From CAWAMD01 sp963783045 (GTDB taxonomy: Bacteria > Actinomycetota > Nitriliruptoria > Nitriliruptorales > Nitriliruptoraceae): a stretch of DNA of 64,000 nucleotides. The position numbers and the translations under genes are program-made. This document shows positions 43,856 through 53,465 of the stretch, piece after piece. The stretch lies in the NCBI GenBank assembly GCA_963783045.1, contig CAWAMD010000005.1, positions 992,001-1,056,000 of the forward strand, given 5' to 3'. Within the stretch, counting starts at the first letter, position 1. Every line of letters starts with the position of its first letter. A model generated the notes under the pieces. That model had not been told where the DNA came from. It did no database searches and worked only from the letters and a program-made list of their open reading frames with translations.

Positions 43856-45205
43856 GTGAACGAACCCTCGACGCCGCTGCCCTCAGAGGCGGACGACGCC
43901 TCCCGGTCCGTCCGGGCGGCGACCGCCGTCGGGCGCGCCGGCGCCCGCGCCGGCCGGGTCGTCGCACGCCGCGTCGAGGCGATGTTCACGACCGGCGGGC
44001 TCGGCTTCCGGGACCTCGCCGTGACCCATGCCGCGTCGACGGCCGGGGACACCCTGGTCGCGATCGCGCTGGCCGGGACGCTGTTCTTCTCGGTGCCCTC
44101 GGGCGAGGCGCGCGGCAACGTGGCCCTCTACCTGCTGCTCACGGTCGCGCCCTTCGCGGTCATCGGGCCGGCGCTCGGGGCCGTGCTGGACCGCTGGCCG
44201 ACCGCCTACCGGCTGACGCTGCAGCTCTCGGCGTTCCTGCGGGCGCTGCTCGCCGTCGTGATGATGTGGCAGGTGACGAGCCTCTGGCTGTTCCCCGCGG
44301 CCTTCGGGCTGCTGGTCCTGTCGCGCTCCCACGGGATCAGTCGGAGCGCGCTGCTGCCCGTCGCGCTGGACGAGCCGACCGCACTCGTCGCCGCCAACGC
44401 ACGACTCGCGCAGGTCGGGGTGCTCGCCGGCGCGATCGTGGCGCCGGTCGGGGCGCTGGCCCAGCTGCTCGCGGGCGCGGGCGGGGTGCTGGTCGTGGCG
44501 GCCCTGGTGTTCCTCGTCGCCGGCGTCACGGCCCGGCGGCTCCCGCAGCCGCGAACGCGCGCCGAGATCGTCGCCGCCCGTGCGGCGGCGCCGACGCCCG
44601 GCCCGGCGCCGGGACGCGGCGGGGCCGGCCGGCGCCTCGGCCTGATGCGGCTCCCGGGCTCGGTCCGCCTCGCGCAGCTGGCCACGGCGGTGGTGCGGCT
44701 GCTGAACGGCTTCCTCGTGCTGCTGCTGGCCTTCGCGCTGCGGACCACGGACGCGCCGCTGGCCCAGTTCGGTGCGCTGCTCGGCGCGGCGGCGGGCGGC
44801 TACGGGCTGGCCACCGTCGTCTCCCCCGCCCTGTCCCGGCGGCTCGCCGAGGAGCCCATGGTCGTCGCCGCGCTCGCGATGGAGGCGGCGGCCGCCTTCG
44901 TGGCGGGCCAGTGGTTCGGCCTCCCCGCCGCCGCCGTGCTCGCGGCGGCAGCCGGGTTCTCGTGGGGCACCGCGAAGCTCGCCTTCGACGGCCTGCTGCA
45001 GGCGTCGGTGCCCGACGAGCAGCGCGGGGCGGCCTTCACCCGCTCGGAGACCGTCTTCCAGCTCGCGTGGGTCCTCGGCGCGGTGCTGCCCACCGCCCTG
45101 CCCATCAGCTCGTCGGCCGGGCTCGTCGGCGCCGGTCTCGCGGCGCTCACGGCCCAGGTCGTCTACGTCGGTCGGCTGCTGCTCGACCGCGGGCCGAGCG
45201 GCTGA
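43856..45205 (+). CDS. MFS-type membrane transporter
   Basis: 449 residues from GTG 43856. About 12 TM helices after a 50-residue Ala/Arg-rich cytoplasmic N-terminus; conserved GAVLDRWP loop (motif A-like) and a long basic central loop (about 225-260). Substrate unknown. Its position after marR suggests MarR-controlled efflux. Its 3' end overlaps the convergent patatin-like gene by 43 bases. Confidence 0.8.
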   Translation: MNEPSTPLPSEADDASRSVRAATAVGRAGARAGRVVARRVEAMFTTGGLGFRDLAVTHAASTAGDTLVAIALAGTLFFSVPSGEARGNVALYLLLTVAPFAVIGPALGAVLDRWPTAYRLTLQLSAFLRALLAVVMMWQVTSLWLFPAAFGLLVLSRSHGISRSALLPVALDEPTALVAANARLAQVGVLAGAIVAPVGALAQLLAGAGGVLVVAALVFLVAGVTARRLPQPRTRAEIVAARAAAPTPGPAPGRGGAGRRLGLMRLPGSVRLAQLATAVVRLLNGFLVLLLAFALRTTDAPLAQFGALLGAAAGGYGLATVVSPALSRRLAEEPMVVAALAMEAAAAFVAGQWFGLPAAAVLAAAAGFSWGTAKLAFDGLLQASVPDEQRGAAFTRSETVFQLAWVLGAVLPTALPISSSAGLVGAGLAALTAQVVYVGRLLLDRGPSG

Positions 45206-47589
45206 TCCACCGCAGCGCCCTGCTCGATCCGCGTCAGATCCAGGTCGACCGGCTCGTGACGGGACGGCTGCGGCGGCGTCGGCTGGATCCGGTGGCGTGC
45301 CACCCGGATCCGCCGCAGCGCGGCCACGGCCTCGCTCCCGGCGTGCGCCCCGAGCGCCCGGTACGACTCGAACTGCTGGTCGTCGAAGAACTGGTCGAGC
45401 GTGGAGTGGGTCGGGAACTGCTCGTGGACCTGCCGGTAGGCCTGGACGTCCCACGGCACCGAGGGGCACATGGCCGCCTTCACGAAGATCAGGTCGCCGC
45501 GGGTGCCGTCGGGGTAGGCGACCGTCCCGACGACGTGGCACGCCCTCGACAGGCCGGTCTCCGGGTCCGGCTCGAGATCGCGGAGGTCGATGTCGATCGC
45601 CACCCGCAGCTCGCTCCGCGCCAGCGCGACGGCCGCCCCGATGGTTCGGAACGTGTTCAGGGCGTCGCCGGCCGCGTCCACGCACACGATCTCGGTGCAG
45701 CCGCGGCGCAGGAGCTCCACGAGGCCGAGGTTCTCCCAGTGGCCGCCATCGGTGACGTAGACGTAGTCGCGGTCGAGGTTGTTGCGGCCCATCGCCTCGC
45801 GGAACAGGTAGAGCGGACCCGGCTCGTACCACTTGCGGGCGAGCCACCCCGTCACGCCCCGACGCTCGGCACGCGCCTCGTGCTCGGCCATCCGGTGCGG
45901 GTTCGGCAGCCAGACGCCCAGCCGGACGTTCAGCAGCGCGAACAGTGCCCGCAGCGACGGGCGGCTCATCGCCCCCATCGAGGGCGAGACGGCGGCGCCG
46001 GAGATCGCCATCATGGCGGGAAGCGTCAGCGAGGACAGGCCGGTGGCCTGCTCGAGCCGGCAGGTGTCGACGTAGCCGGTCAGCGGCCCTCCGCTCTGCG
46101 CCGCGGTGAACGTGAACGAGCCGGCGGCCCGGCCGGGCGGCACCTCGTCGTCGGACACGTTGATCGCCGCGCAGACCACCAGCTCGGGCATGTGCCGGGG
46201 GACGTCACCGGCGGGAAGATCGTCGGCGGCCTGTGAGAAGAGGATGGGCTGCTCGTAGGGCACGGGCTCGGCGGTCAGCAGCGCCGACACCCCGGTGCCA
46301 CGCGGCGAGGCGACCCGGCGCCGGCGCACCGCGAACACGGTCGACAGCCGCTCGCGGTACAGCGGATGGAGCGACCACCGCTGGTTGGGGGTCAGCACAC
46401 CCATGACCCCCACCAGGAAGACGAGCGAGGCGGCGACGGCCAGCAGGATCGCACCCCAGCCCGAGGCCGTCTCGAGCTGATCCGTCCAGGCCAGCGCCGG
46501 GACGCCCAGCAGGACCGGAACGGCGAGCCAGGCCGCGAGCCGCAGCACCCAGGTGACGACGCCGCGACGGGCGAGGAGCCAGCCCACGGCCGTGGTCGCG
46601 GCCGTCACCGCCATGGCGGCGCCACCCGCGTGCTGCGGGTCGACGAGCGGCTTGACGACCGCCCACCAGCCGCCGCCGGGGCGCGTGGCCCATGCGTCGA
46701 GATGGCGCAGGCCGACCAGCAGCGCCGGCAGGCCGACGAGGACGGCCGTCAGGCCGACACCGCTCAGCACCAGCCCGGTGGCCGCCGTGCGCAGGACATC
46801 CTGGCGCCTCTGGCTCGGGCTGCCGCCCCACTGGTCCATCCCGCGCGCCCACACGGCGAGCGTCGCGAGGGCGAACGGGCCGAGAGCCAGCGTCCATGAC
46901 CACCAGCGCAGCTGGAGGTCCAGCCCGTTCGTGAGGTGCGCCACCGGCCCGTAGAAGCCGCCCAGCGCCGTCGCGGCGACGAAGGCCACGAGCAGGAACG
47001 GGACGACGTTCACCCCCAGACTCAGCAGCACGGAGAGCGCCGCCCACGTACGGCCGGCGAGCCCGGAGGCGAGATAGGTGGAGTGGTTGCGGAAGCGCTG
47101 CTCCTCCGGCGATCCCGGTGCCCACGGCGGCAGCTCGGCGCTGAAGGACGCGTCGGGATCGGACAGGGCCGCCGTGATCGTGTGCGCCACGGCCATGTAG
47201 CACCCACCGGAGACCGCGGTGATGTAGCGGGCCCCACCGAGCTCGGTCGGCCGGAGCAGGCCCGCCGCCCGAAGGGACTGCAGCACCCCGAGGTTGAACG
47301 TGGCGGACCGGATGCCACCGCCCGAGCACGAGATGCCGAGCCGCCCGTCCTCGGGCAGGGACAGGTAGTCCTTGAAGCGTGGGTCCGTGCTCGGCCACGG
47401 GAACGCGGGCGGTTCGCCCCGGTGCGGGCAGCCGGCGTCCTCGGTGACGATCTCGACGGGCTCCTGCGTCCCGTGGTGGCGGACCGGGGGTGCCGCCACG
47501 CCCTCGACCGGCGTCATGTGCGGTCGGGCGACCGGTCGGCCCGTGACGGCCGCGATGAGACGTTGCCGGACACCGGGCACATCTGCCAC
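45163..47589 (-). CDS. Patatin-like phospholipase with central membrane region
   Basis: 808 residues from GTG 47589. The N-terminal part has the oxyanion/nucleophile half of a patatin fold (GISCSGGGIRSATFNLGVL; YITAVSGGCYMAVAH with the presumed Ser), then six or so TM helices (about 225-470), then the C-terminal half with DYVYVTDGGHWENLGL carrying the catalytic Asp in DGG. The nucleophile elbow reads AVSGG rather than GxSxG. The membrane insertion inside the fold is unusual. Expected role: membrane lipid acyl hydrolase. A longer upstream frame is rejected because it runs through the hairpins before korB's end. Confidence 0.78.
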   Translation of the reverse strand: MADVPGVRQRLIAAVTGRPVARPHMTPVEGVAAPPVRHHGTQEPVEIVTEDAGCPHRGEPPAFPWPSTDPRFKDYLSLPEDGRLGISCSGGGIRSATFNLGVLQSLRAAGLLRPTELGGARYITAVSGGCYMAVAHTITAALSDPDASFSAELPPWAPGSPEEQRFRNHSTYLASGLAGRTWAALSVLLSLGVNVVPFLLVAFVAATALGGFYGPVAHLTNGLDLQLRWWSWTLALGPFALATLAVWARGMDQWGGSPSQRRQDVLRTAATGLVLSGVGLTAVLVGLPALLVGLRHLDAWATRPGGGWWAVVKPLVDPQHAGGAAMAVTAATTAVGWLLARRGVVTWVLRLAAWLAVPVLLGVPALAWTDQLETASGWGAILLAVAASLVFLVGVMGVLTPNQRWSLHPLYRERLSTVFAVRRRRVASPRGTGVSALLTAEPVPYEQPILFSQAADDLPAGDVPRHMPELVVCAAINVSDDEVPPGRAAGSFTFTAAQSGGPLTGYVDTCRLEQATGLSSLTLPAMMAISGAAVSPSMGAMSRPSLRALFALLNVRLGVWLPNPHRMAEHEARAERRGVTGWLARKWYEPGPLYLFREAMGRNNLDRDYVYVTDGGHWENLGLVELLRRGCTEIVCVDAAGDALNTFRTIGAAVALARSELRVAIDIDLRDLEPDPETGLSRACHVVGTVAYPDGTRGDLIFVKAAMCPSVPWDVQAYRQVHEQFPTHSTLDQFFDDQQFESYRALGAHAGSEAVAALRRIRVARHRIQPTPPQPSRHEPVDLDLTRIEQGAAVDQPLGPRSSSSRPT

Positions 47590-47666
47590 GACCCACCCCC
47601 TACCGCGCCTCCACGCGTTCCCGCGCCCGACAAGTCCTACCACGCCGACGGGCCTCGGCAACGGAT

Positions 47667-47756
47667 GAGGCGCGCCGCCCGAAGGCGACGCGCCTCGTGC
47701 GCACGTGCGAGTGCGCCCCTCGTGACGGGTGGTCCGGGCCCTTGAAGGCCCGCACC
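47667..47756. terminator. Two hairpins between korB end and patatin-like gene
   Basis: First hairpin: 8-bp arms GAGGCGCG/CGCGCCTC (47667-47674, 47689-47696). Second: GGTCCGGGCC/GGCCCGCACC with one mismatch and loop CTTGAA (47731-47740, 47747-47756), 12 bases past the korB stop. The second is the likely korAB terminator; the first sits upstream of the patatin-like gene's start. Confidence 0.55.
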
Positions 47757-47767
47757 ACCCGAGATCG

Positions 47768-48820
47768 TCAGACGGAGGCCGGTGCCGGCTCTGCCGGCAG
47801 GCCGTTGGATGCCACGTCCCAGACGCCACCGGACTCCAGCAGCGTCTGGAGGTCGCCCGGGCCCTTCTTCGCCTTCGCCTCCTCGACCTGCTGGTTCAGC
47901 AGGTCGTCGTAGACGGGACGGTCGACGGCCCGGAAGATCCCGATGGGGGTCGGACCCGTCGGGTTGTGCGAGAGCCGCGACAGCGCGAAGGCCGTGGTCG
48001 GCTCGGTGCGGGTGGGGTCGTGGACGACGACACGGTCGCCCGCGTCCGCGGTCGGCATGATCGTCATGCTGCCGTCCTGCTCGGCCACGACGGCGCGCTC
48101 ACCGTCGGGTCCGAACGTGATCGGCTCGCCCTCCCGCAGCCAGATGGCGTTGAGGTCACGGTTCGACTTGTCCCGCAGCGCGACGAACGCGTCGTCGTTG
48201 AACACGGGGCAGTTCTGGTAGATCTCGATGAGGGCCGACCCGCGGTGCTCGTGGGCGGCCTTCAGCACCTCGATGAAGTGGTTGCGGTCCGTGTCGATGG
48301 TCCGGGCGACGAAGGACGCCTCCGCGCCCAGCGCCAGACTCACCGGGTTCACCGGGTAGTCGATCGAGCCCATCGGCGTGGACTTGTGCACCGCACCGAC
48401 CGGCGAGGTCGGCGAGTACTGGCCCTTCGTCAGCCCGTAGATCTCGTTGTTGAACAGCAGGATCTTGATGTTGACGTTGCGCCGCAGCGCGTGGATGAGG
48501 TGGTTGCCGCCGATCGACAGCGCGTCGCCGTCGCCGGTGATCACCCACACGTCGAGGTCGGGACGGGAGGTGGCCAGGCCCGTCGCGATCGCCGGGGCGC
48601 GGCCATGGATCGAGTGCATCCCGTAGGTGTTCATGTAGTACGGGAAGCGACTCGAGCAGCCGATCCCCGAGATGAAGACGGTGCTCTCGGGCTTGGCCTC
48701 GATGTCCGCCATCGTCTGCTGCACCGCAGCGAGGATGGCGTAGTCACCGCAGCCCGGGCACCAGCGGACCTCCTGGTCGGAGGCGAAGTCCTTGCGGGTG
48801 AGCGTGCGGGCCTCGGTCAT
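47768..48820 (-). CDS. korB: 2-oxoacid:ferredoxin oxidoreductase beta subunit (2-oxoglutarate type)
   Basis: 350 residues. TPP-binding beta subunit: WCPGCGDYAIL, GIGCSSRFPYYM, GDGDALSIGGNH, and a lone-cluster Cys set (CPGCG, CSSR, later C in YQNCPVF) as in two-subunit KorAB enzymes. Oxidatively decarboxylates 2-oxoglutarate with ferredoxin, replacing the NAD-linked dehydrogenase in the TCA cycle of many actinobacteria. ATG overlaps the korA stop. Confidence 0.93.
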   Translation of the reverse strand: MTEARTLTRKDFASDQEVRWCPGCGDYAILAAVQQTMADIEAKPESTVFISGIGCSSRFPYYMNTYGMHSIHGRAPAIATGLATSRPDLDVWVITGDGDALSIGGNHLIHALRRNVNIKILLFNNEIYGLTKGQYSPTSPVGAVHKSTPMGSIDYPVNPVSLALGAEASFVARTIDTDRNHFIEVLKAAHEHRGSALIEIYQNCPVFNDDAFVALRDKSNRDLNAIWLREGEPITFGPDGERAVVAEQDGSMTIMPTADAGDRVVVHDPTRTEPTTAFALSRLSHNPTGPTPIGIFRAVDRPVYDDLLNQQVEEAKAKKGPGDLQTLLESGGVWDVASNGLPAEPAPASV

Positions 48821-50703
48821 GCCGGCACCTCCATCATCTTCTCGAGCTGTTCCTCGATCTCCACCGCGCGGAACGGCCGACCCGTCACGCGTGCCAGGCT
48901 CTGCACGTCGACGAGGTAGGTCCCACGCAGGATGAGCGCGAGCTGTCCCATGTTGTTCTCGGGGAGCAGCACCTGATCGTAGGAACGCAGCAGGTCCCCG
49001 AGGTCACGTGGCAGGGGCGACAGGTAGCGCAGATGCGCCCGGTCGACCTTCAGGCCGCGCTCCCGGACCCGCTCGACGGCGGCCCGGATCGGCCCGTAGG
49101 TCGATCCCCAGCCGAGGACGAGCGTCCGCGCACCGTCGACGTGGTCCACGTCGATCGCCGGCAGGTGGTCGGCGATGCGTGCCACCCGCTGGTGACGGAG
49201 CTCGGTCATGCGGTGGTGGTTGTCGGGGTCGTAGGAGATGTTGCCGGTCTCGAAGTGCTTCTCGAGGCCGCCGATGCGGTGCTCGAGGCCCTTCGTGCCG
49301 GGCACCGCCCATGGTCGGGCCAGCGTCTCCGGGTCACGCCGGTAGGGCAGGAACTCCCCGTCGGCGCCGTTCGGCTCGGTCGCGAAGTCCGGGCTGAACG
49401 CCGGCAGCGCGTCGACGTCCGGCAGCAGCCACGGCTCCGCGCTGTTCGCGAGGTAGCCGTCGGTCAGCAGCATCACCGGGGTCCGGTAGGTCACCGCGAT
49501 GCGCGCCGCCTCGTAGGCCGCGTAGAAGCAGTCGGACGGCGACTGGGCCGCGATGACGGGCAGGGGTGCCTCGCCGTTGCGCCCGAGGACCGCCTGGAAC
49601 AGGTCGGTCTGCTCGGTCTTGGTCGGAAGGCCCGTCGAGGGGCCACCGCGCTGCACGTCGATGATGACGAGCGGGAGCTCGGTCATCAGGGCCAGGCCGA
49701 TGGCCTCGGTCTTCAGGGCGATGCCCGGGCCGGACGACCCGGTGGCCGCGAGCGAGCCGCCGAAGGCCGCGCCGATCGCGGCGCCGACACCGGCGATCTC
49801 GTCCTCGGCCTGGAAGGTCCGCACCCCGAAGTTCTTGTGCTTGGAGAGCTCGTGGAGGATGTCGGAGGCCGGCGTGATCGGGTACGTGCCGTAGAACAGC
49901 GGCAGCCCCGACTTCACGCTGGCGGCGATCAGTCCGTAGGCCGTCGCCATGTTGCCGTTGATCTGGCGGTAGCGGCCCGGCTGGAGCCTGGCGGGGCGCA
50001 CCTGGTAGCTGTGCAGCGCCAGCTCCGTCGTCTCGCCGTAGTTGAAGCCGGCCTTCAGCGCCCGGACGTTCGCCTCGGCGATCGACGGTCGAGACCCGAA
50101 CTTGGCCTGCAGCCAGTCCTCGGTCTCCTTGATGGGGCGGCCGTACATCCACGAGACGAGCCCGAGCGCGAACATGTTCTTCGCCCGCTCGGCCTCCTTC
50201 TTGTTGATCTCACCGTCCTCGATGAGGTCCTCCACGCACTTCAGCGTGAGGTCGGTGATCCCGACCTGGATGACCTGGTAGTCGGTGAGCGACCCGTCCT
50301 CGAGCGGGCTCTCGGCGAGGTCTGCCTTCTTGAGGTTGCCCTTCGTGAAGGCGTCCTTGTTGATGATGAGCGTCCCGCCGGGCGCGATGTCGCGCAGGTT
50401 CTTGACGAGCGCAGCAGGGTTCATGGCCACCAACACGTCCGGGGCGTCGCCCGGCGTGTGGATGTCCTGGTCGGAGAAGTGGAGCTGGAAGGACGAGACA
50501 CCGGCGATGGTGCCGGCGGGCGCCCGGATCTCAGCCGGGAAGTCGGGCAGGGTCGCGAGGTCGTTGCCAGCGACGGCGGACTCGGTGGTGAACCGATCGC
50601 CGGTCAGCTGCATCCCGTCGCCGGAGTCACCGGCGAATCGGACGACAGCACCGCTGATGACGCGGACCTCACGATGCCCGTTGGTGGTTGGTGTGGGGCT
50701 CAT
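48817..50703 (-). CDS. korA: 2-oxoacid:ferredoxin oxidoreductase, fused gamma-alpha subunit
   Basis: 628 residues from ATG 50703. N-terminal gamma domain about 15-205 (VVRFAGDSGDGMQLTGDRF), then alpha pyrimidine domain (GNMATAYGLIAASVKSGLPLFYGTYPITPASDILHEL) and C-terminal TK-C-like domain (about 500-600). The YPITPASDI substrate motif marks the KorA type. Operon with korB. An RBS-like GGAG lies about 14 bases upstream, somewhat far. Confidence 0.93.
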   Translation of the reverse strand: MSPTPTTNGHREVRVISGAVVRFAGDSGDGMQLTGDRFTTESAVAGNDLATLPDFPAEIRAPAGTIAGVSSFQLHFSDQDIHTPGDAPDVLVAMNPAALVKNLRDIAPGGTLIINKDAFTKGNLKKADLAESPLEDGSLTDYQVIQVGITDLTLKCVEDLIEDGEINKKEAERAKNMFALGLVSWMYGRPIKETEDWLQAKFGSRPSIAEANVRALKAGFNYGETTELALHSYQVRPARLQPGRYRQINGNMATAYGLIAASVKSGLPLFYGTYPITPASDILHELSKHKNFGVRTFQAEDEIAGVGAAIGAAFGGSLAATGSSGPGIALKTEAIGLALMTELPLVIIDVQRGGPSTGLPTKTEQTDLFQAVLGRNGEAPLPVIAAQSPSDCFYAAYEAARIAVTYRTPVMLLTDGYLANSAEPWLLPDVDALPAFSPDFATEPNGADGEFLPYRRDPETLARPWAVPGTKGLEHRIGGLEKHFETGNISYDPDNHHRMTELRHQRVARIADHLPAIDVDHVDGARTLVLGWGSTYGPIRAAVERVRERGLKVDRAHLRYLSPLPRDLGDLLRSYDQVLLPENNMGQLALILRGTYLVDVQSLARVTGRPFRAVEIEEQLEKMMEVPA

Positions 50704-50946
50704 CGCACGTTGCGCTCCGGTTGGTTGGAGGGCCAGTGCCCTCCCGGACAGTCGCGTGGCGTAGCGTGCCACTCAACGTTCGGATATGCGAGAAAGGATG
50801 GGCGGCGAAGGGCCCGACGCTCGCGGGACCTTCGGCACTCCATCGGCGTGACGCTTCCTATCGGTCAACACCATGGTATCCGGTGAAGATCTGCCGTCTA
50901 ACGTAAAGCGCCAATCAGGGATTGGACCGGCGGAGTACGACTGTGG

Positions 50947-51603
50947 TCAGCCCTCCGCACCCCTGTCGAACGTAACTCCGCGCGCGCCGAAGACCCGTTC
51001 GGCCGCCACGCGGACGAAGATGGCCTCAGCATGCGAGAGCCTCTTCCCGTCGACCTCCGCCTCGCCACCGAGGCGAACCTGTGACCCGGAGACGTTGTCG
51101 ACCCAGGCCCGGAGACGGACGGTGCCGCCACGCACCGGCGCCGGCGCCGCATCGACCTCCACCGTGAGCGCGGCGGTGAAGGCGACCTCGTCACGAAAGG
51201 TGAAGAGATAGCCCATCAGGTCGTCGAACAGACAGGCGAACAACCCGGCGGAAGGCGCGCCCGATGGATCGAGATGCGCCACAGCGAGATCCACCTGGCC
51301 GACGACCTCTGCGCCGGCGCGGAAGACGCGCAGACCCACGGAGAACGGGTTGGCTGGCCCGCAGGCGACACAGTCGGCGTTGTGCGCACCTCGACCCCCG
51401 TCCGGGACCGACCCGTCCATCATCGTGCGGGCCAGCAGCGCGAGGTCGCGGACCCGTCGCGGCGCCTGTTCCACCTCGTCTGCCAGCTTCTCGAGATCCC
51501 GGGCAAGTTCGAAGAGGGTGCCCTCTGCGACGGAACGGCTGAGGACGGCTTGGGCCAAATGACTCACGGCCCTCGCCGCCTGGTTGCGCGGGTTCGTGGT
51601 CAC
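50947..51603 (-). CDS. Hotdog-fold thioesterase-like protein
   Basis: 218 residues from GTG 51603. An N-terminal helical part (about 1-60) precedes a PaaI/hotdog-like domain: HNADCVACGPANPFSVGLRV, GLFACLFDDLMGYL (hotdog helix), FTAALTVEVDAAPAPVRGG. CxxCG-NP is typical of acyl-CoA thioesterases of this class. Divergent from the enoyl-CoA hydratase gene and likely co-regulated with it through the palindrome at 51624. Confidence 0.75.
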   Translation of the reverse strand: MTTNPRNQAARAVSHLAQAVLSRSVAEGTLFELARDLEKLADEVEQAPRRVRDLALLARTMMDGSVPDGGRGAHNADCVACGPANPFSVGLRVFRAGAEVVGQVDLAVAHLDPSGAPSAGLFACLFDDLMGYLFTFRDEVAFTAALTVEVDAAPAPVRGGTVRLRAWVDNVSGSQVRLGGEAEVDGKRLSHAEAIFVRVAAERVFGARGVTFDRGAEG

Positions 51604-51623
51604 GTCCAGAGATCCCTATGCTC

Positions 51624-51639
51624 TTGAACGTTCAACGTT
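51624..51639. promoter_or_regulatory. TetR-type operator in divergent thioesterase/crotonase promoter
   Basis: Perfect 12-bp palindrome TTGAACGTTCAA (51624-51635) overlapping a second AACGTT word. The AACGTT half-site recurs upstream of korA (about 50774). Typical of TetR repressors that sense acyl-CoAs. No regulator gene is adjacent. Confidence 0.5.
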
Positions 51640-51724
51640 AGATGTAGTAGTCTAGCCGGGCGTTCGCGTCGACAGTCCTTGGCCCGGCGTCTCGTGACCT
51701 CGACGTCCCTCGAAGGAGCTGGCA

Positions 51725-52507
51725 ATGGAAGACCTCGAGCTCGCCATCGAGGACGGGATCGGCCGCATCGTGCTCGACCGGCCGCACGTGCGCAACGCCA
51801 TAACCGTCCAGCTCGTGGTCGACCTGCGTCGCGCCCTGACCGAGCTGCGAGACAGCAACGTGCGGGCCGTCGTGCTCCAGGGCGCACAGGGGACCTTCTG
51901 CGCCGGCGCCGACCTCGCCCTGGTGCGAGAAGCGCTCGACGTCGACCCGGCACAGATCCTCGCCCCGCTCGTCGGCGAACTCCATGAAACGATCCGAGAG
52001 ATGCGACGGATGCCGTACCCCGTCGTCGCCGCTTTGGAAGGGTTCGCTGTCGGCGCCGGCATGGGGCTCGCCCTGGCTGCGGACCTTCGGGTCGTCGGAC
52101 GAACCGCGAGGCTCGTACCGGGGTACTTCGGCATCGGTGCCTCACCCGACGGCGGCGTCTCCTACTTCCTCACCCGGGCGCTCGGCGGCAGTCGCGCCTC
52201 GAGCATCATCCTGCGCAACAAGCCCATCACGGCCGACGCGATGGCGGAAACGGGCCTCGCCGACGAGGTGGTGGAGGACTCAGTGGTGGTCGAGCGCGCG
52301 ACCGCACTTGCCCGGGAGGTGGCCAGCGTGCCGCCGCTGGCGCTAACACGGATGCGTCAGCTCGTTGACACAGCCACCGTCCACGATCTGAACACCCATC
52401 TCGACGCGGAGCGACAGGCCGTCAGCGAACTCTGGCCGTCGAAGGACTTCCGGGAAGGCATCGAAGCCTTCGTGGAGCGCCGGTCGCCCCAGTTCTCAGG
52501 AGTTTAG
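51725..52507 (+). CDS. Enoyl-CoA hydratase/isomerase (crotonase family)
   Basis: 260 residues, GAAGGAG six bases before ATG. Crotonase motifs: LDRPHVRNAITVQLV, FCAGADLALV (oxyanion), AALEGFAVGAGMGLALAADLRV (second oxyanion Gly and helix). At the position of the first catalytic Glu the VPGYFGIGASPDGG loop has no Glu, and Asp in SPDGG fills the second site; isomerase-type or reduced hydratase activity is possible. Heads a cluster with an LLM oxidoreductase and an NTF2-like protein. Confidence 0.87.
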   Translation: MEDLELAIEDGIGRIVLDRPHVRNAITVQLVVDLRRALTELRDSNVRAVVLQGAQGTFCAGADLALVREALDVDPAQILAPLVGELHETIREMRRMPYPVVAALEGFAVGAGMGLALAADLRVVGRTARLVPGYFGIGASPDGGVSYFLTRALGGSRASSIILRNKPITADAMAETGLADEVVEDSVVVERATALAREVASVPPLALTRMRQLVDTATVHDLNTHLDAERQAVSELWPSKDFREGIEAFVERRSPQFSGV

Positions 52508-52511
52508 AGCC

Positions 52512-53465
52512 ATGGTCGGATTCGGATACCGCGTCGAGCAGTACAACGCCGCCTACGACCAGCTCGAGCAGACCGCCCTGCTCGCCGAGGAGCTCGGATT
52601 CGACGGGATCTGGCTGAACGACCACTTCGTTCCCGATCCGATCTCGGGGCGCTACGAGGCGCCGACCTTCGAGGCATGGACGACGGCCGGCGCGCTGGCG
52701 CGGGCCACCTCCCGGGTCCGCATCGGCTTCATGACGCTGTGCAACGGCTACCGCTACCCGTCGATCACCGCGAAGATGGCGACCTCGCTCGACGTGATCT
52801 CGAACGGCCGCCTCAACGTCGGTATGGGCGCCGGCTGGCACGAGGACGAGTTCGAGATGTACGGCATCCCCTACCCCGAGGGCCGGGTCCGCCTCGACCA
52901 GCTCGAGGAAGGGCTCGAGATCCTGACCGGCATGTTCGCCAACGAGCAGTTCAGCTTCGAGGGATCCCACTACAGCGTGAAGGGGGCCTGGAACAACCCC
53001 CGGCCCATCCAGCGCCCCCGTCCGCCCATCTGGGTCGGTGGCGGCGGCGAGAAGCGCACGCTGAGGATCGTGGCCCAGTACGCGGACTGGCACAACCTCG
53101 TCATCACCCCGCTCGCCGCGTTCAAACGCAAGATGGCGATCCTCGACGAGCACTGCGCGGACCTCGGACGCGACCCGTCCACGCTGGGCCGCTCCCTCAA
53201 CCCCTCGCTGCTGCTGCGGGACACGGACGAGGAGTTCGAGCGGTACGCGGCCGACCGCGCCGCCAGGCGGGGCGTACCCGTCGACAAGTACCTCGACATG
53301 CTCGCGTCGCAGGGCACGATCTTCGGGGGGCCCGAGCGTGCGACCCGGATGATCCAGGATTTCGCCGACGCGGGCTGCTCCTACTTCGAGTTCATCGTCC
53401 GGGAGCGTGACCAGGCGGAGGGGCTCAAACGGTTCGCCGAGCTCGTGATGCCGGCCTTCCGATGA
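52512..53465 (+). CDS. LLM-class F420-dependent oxidoreductase
   Basis: 317 residues. TIM-barrel luciferase-like fold: ELGFDGIWLNDHF, VRIGFMTLCNGYRYPSITAKMATSLDVISNGRLNVGMGAGW, PIWVGGGGEKRTLRIVAQYADWHN. These segments are typical of actinobacterial F420- rather than FMN-dependent members. Starts four bases after the crotonase stop; its stop overlaps the next ATG. Likely oxidises or reduces an acyl-CoA or xenobiotic handled by the cluster. Confidence 0.88.
   Translation: MVGFGYRVEQYNAAYDQLEQTALLAEELGFDGIWLNDHFVPDPISGRYEAPTFEAWTTAGALARATSRVRIGFMTLCNGYRYPSITAKMATSLDVISNGRLNVGMGAGWHEDEFEMYGIPYPEGRVRLDQLEEGLEILTGMFANEQFSFEGSHYSVKGAWNNPRPIQRPRPPIWVGGGGEKRTLRIVAQYADWHNLVITPLAAFKRKMAILDEHCADLGRDPSTLGRSLNPSLLLRDTDEEFERYAADRAARRGVPVDKYLDMLASQGTIFGGPERATRMIQDFADAGCSYFEFIVRERDQAEGLKRFAELVMPAFR

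Noticed and set aside
50704..50946. A small gene or RNA between korA and the thioesterase gene
   Set aside because: No frame with an RBS and no clear structured RNA; probably just the korAB promoter region.
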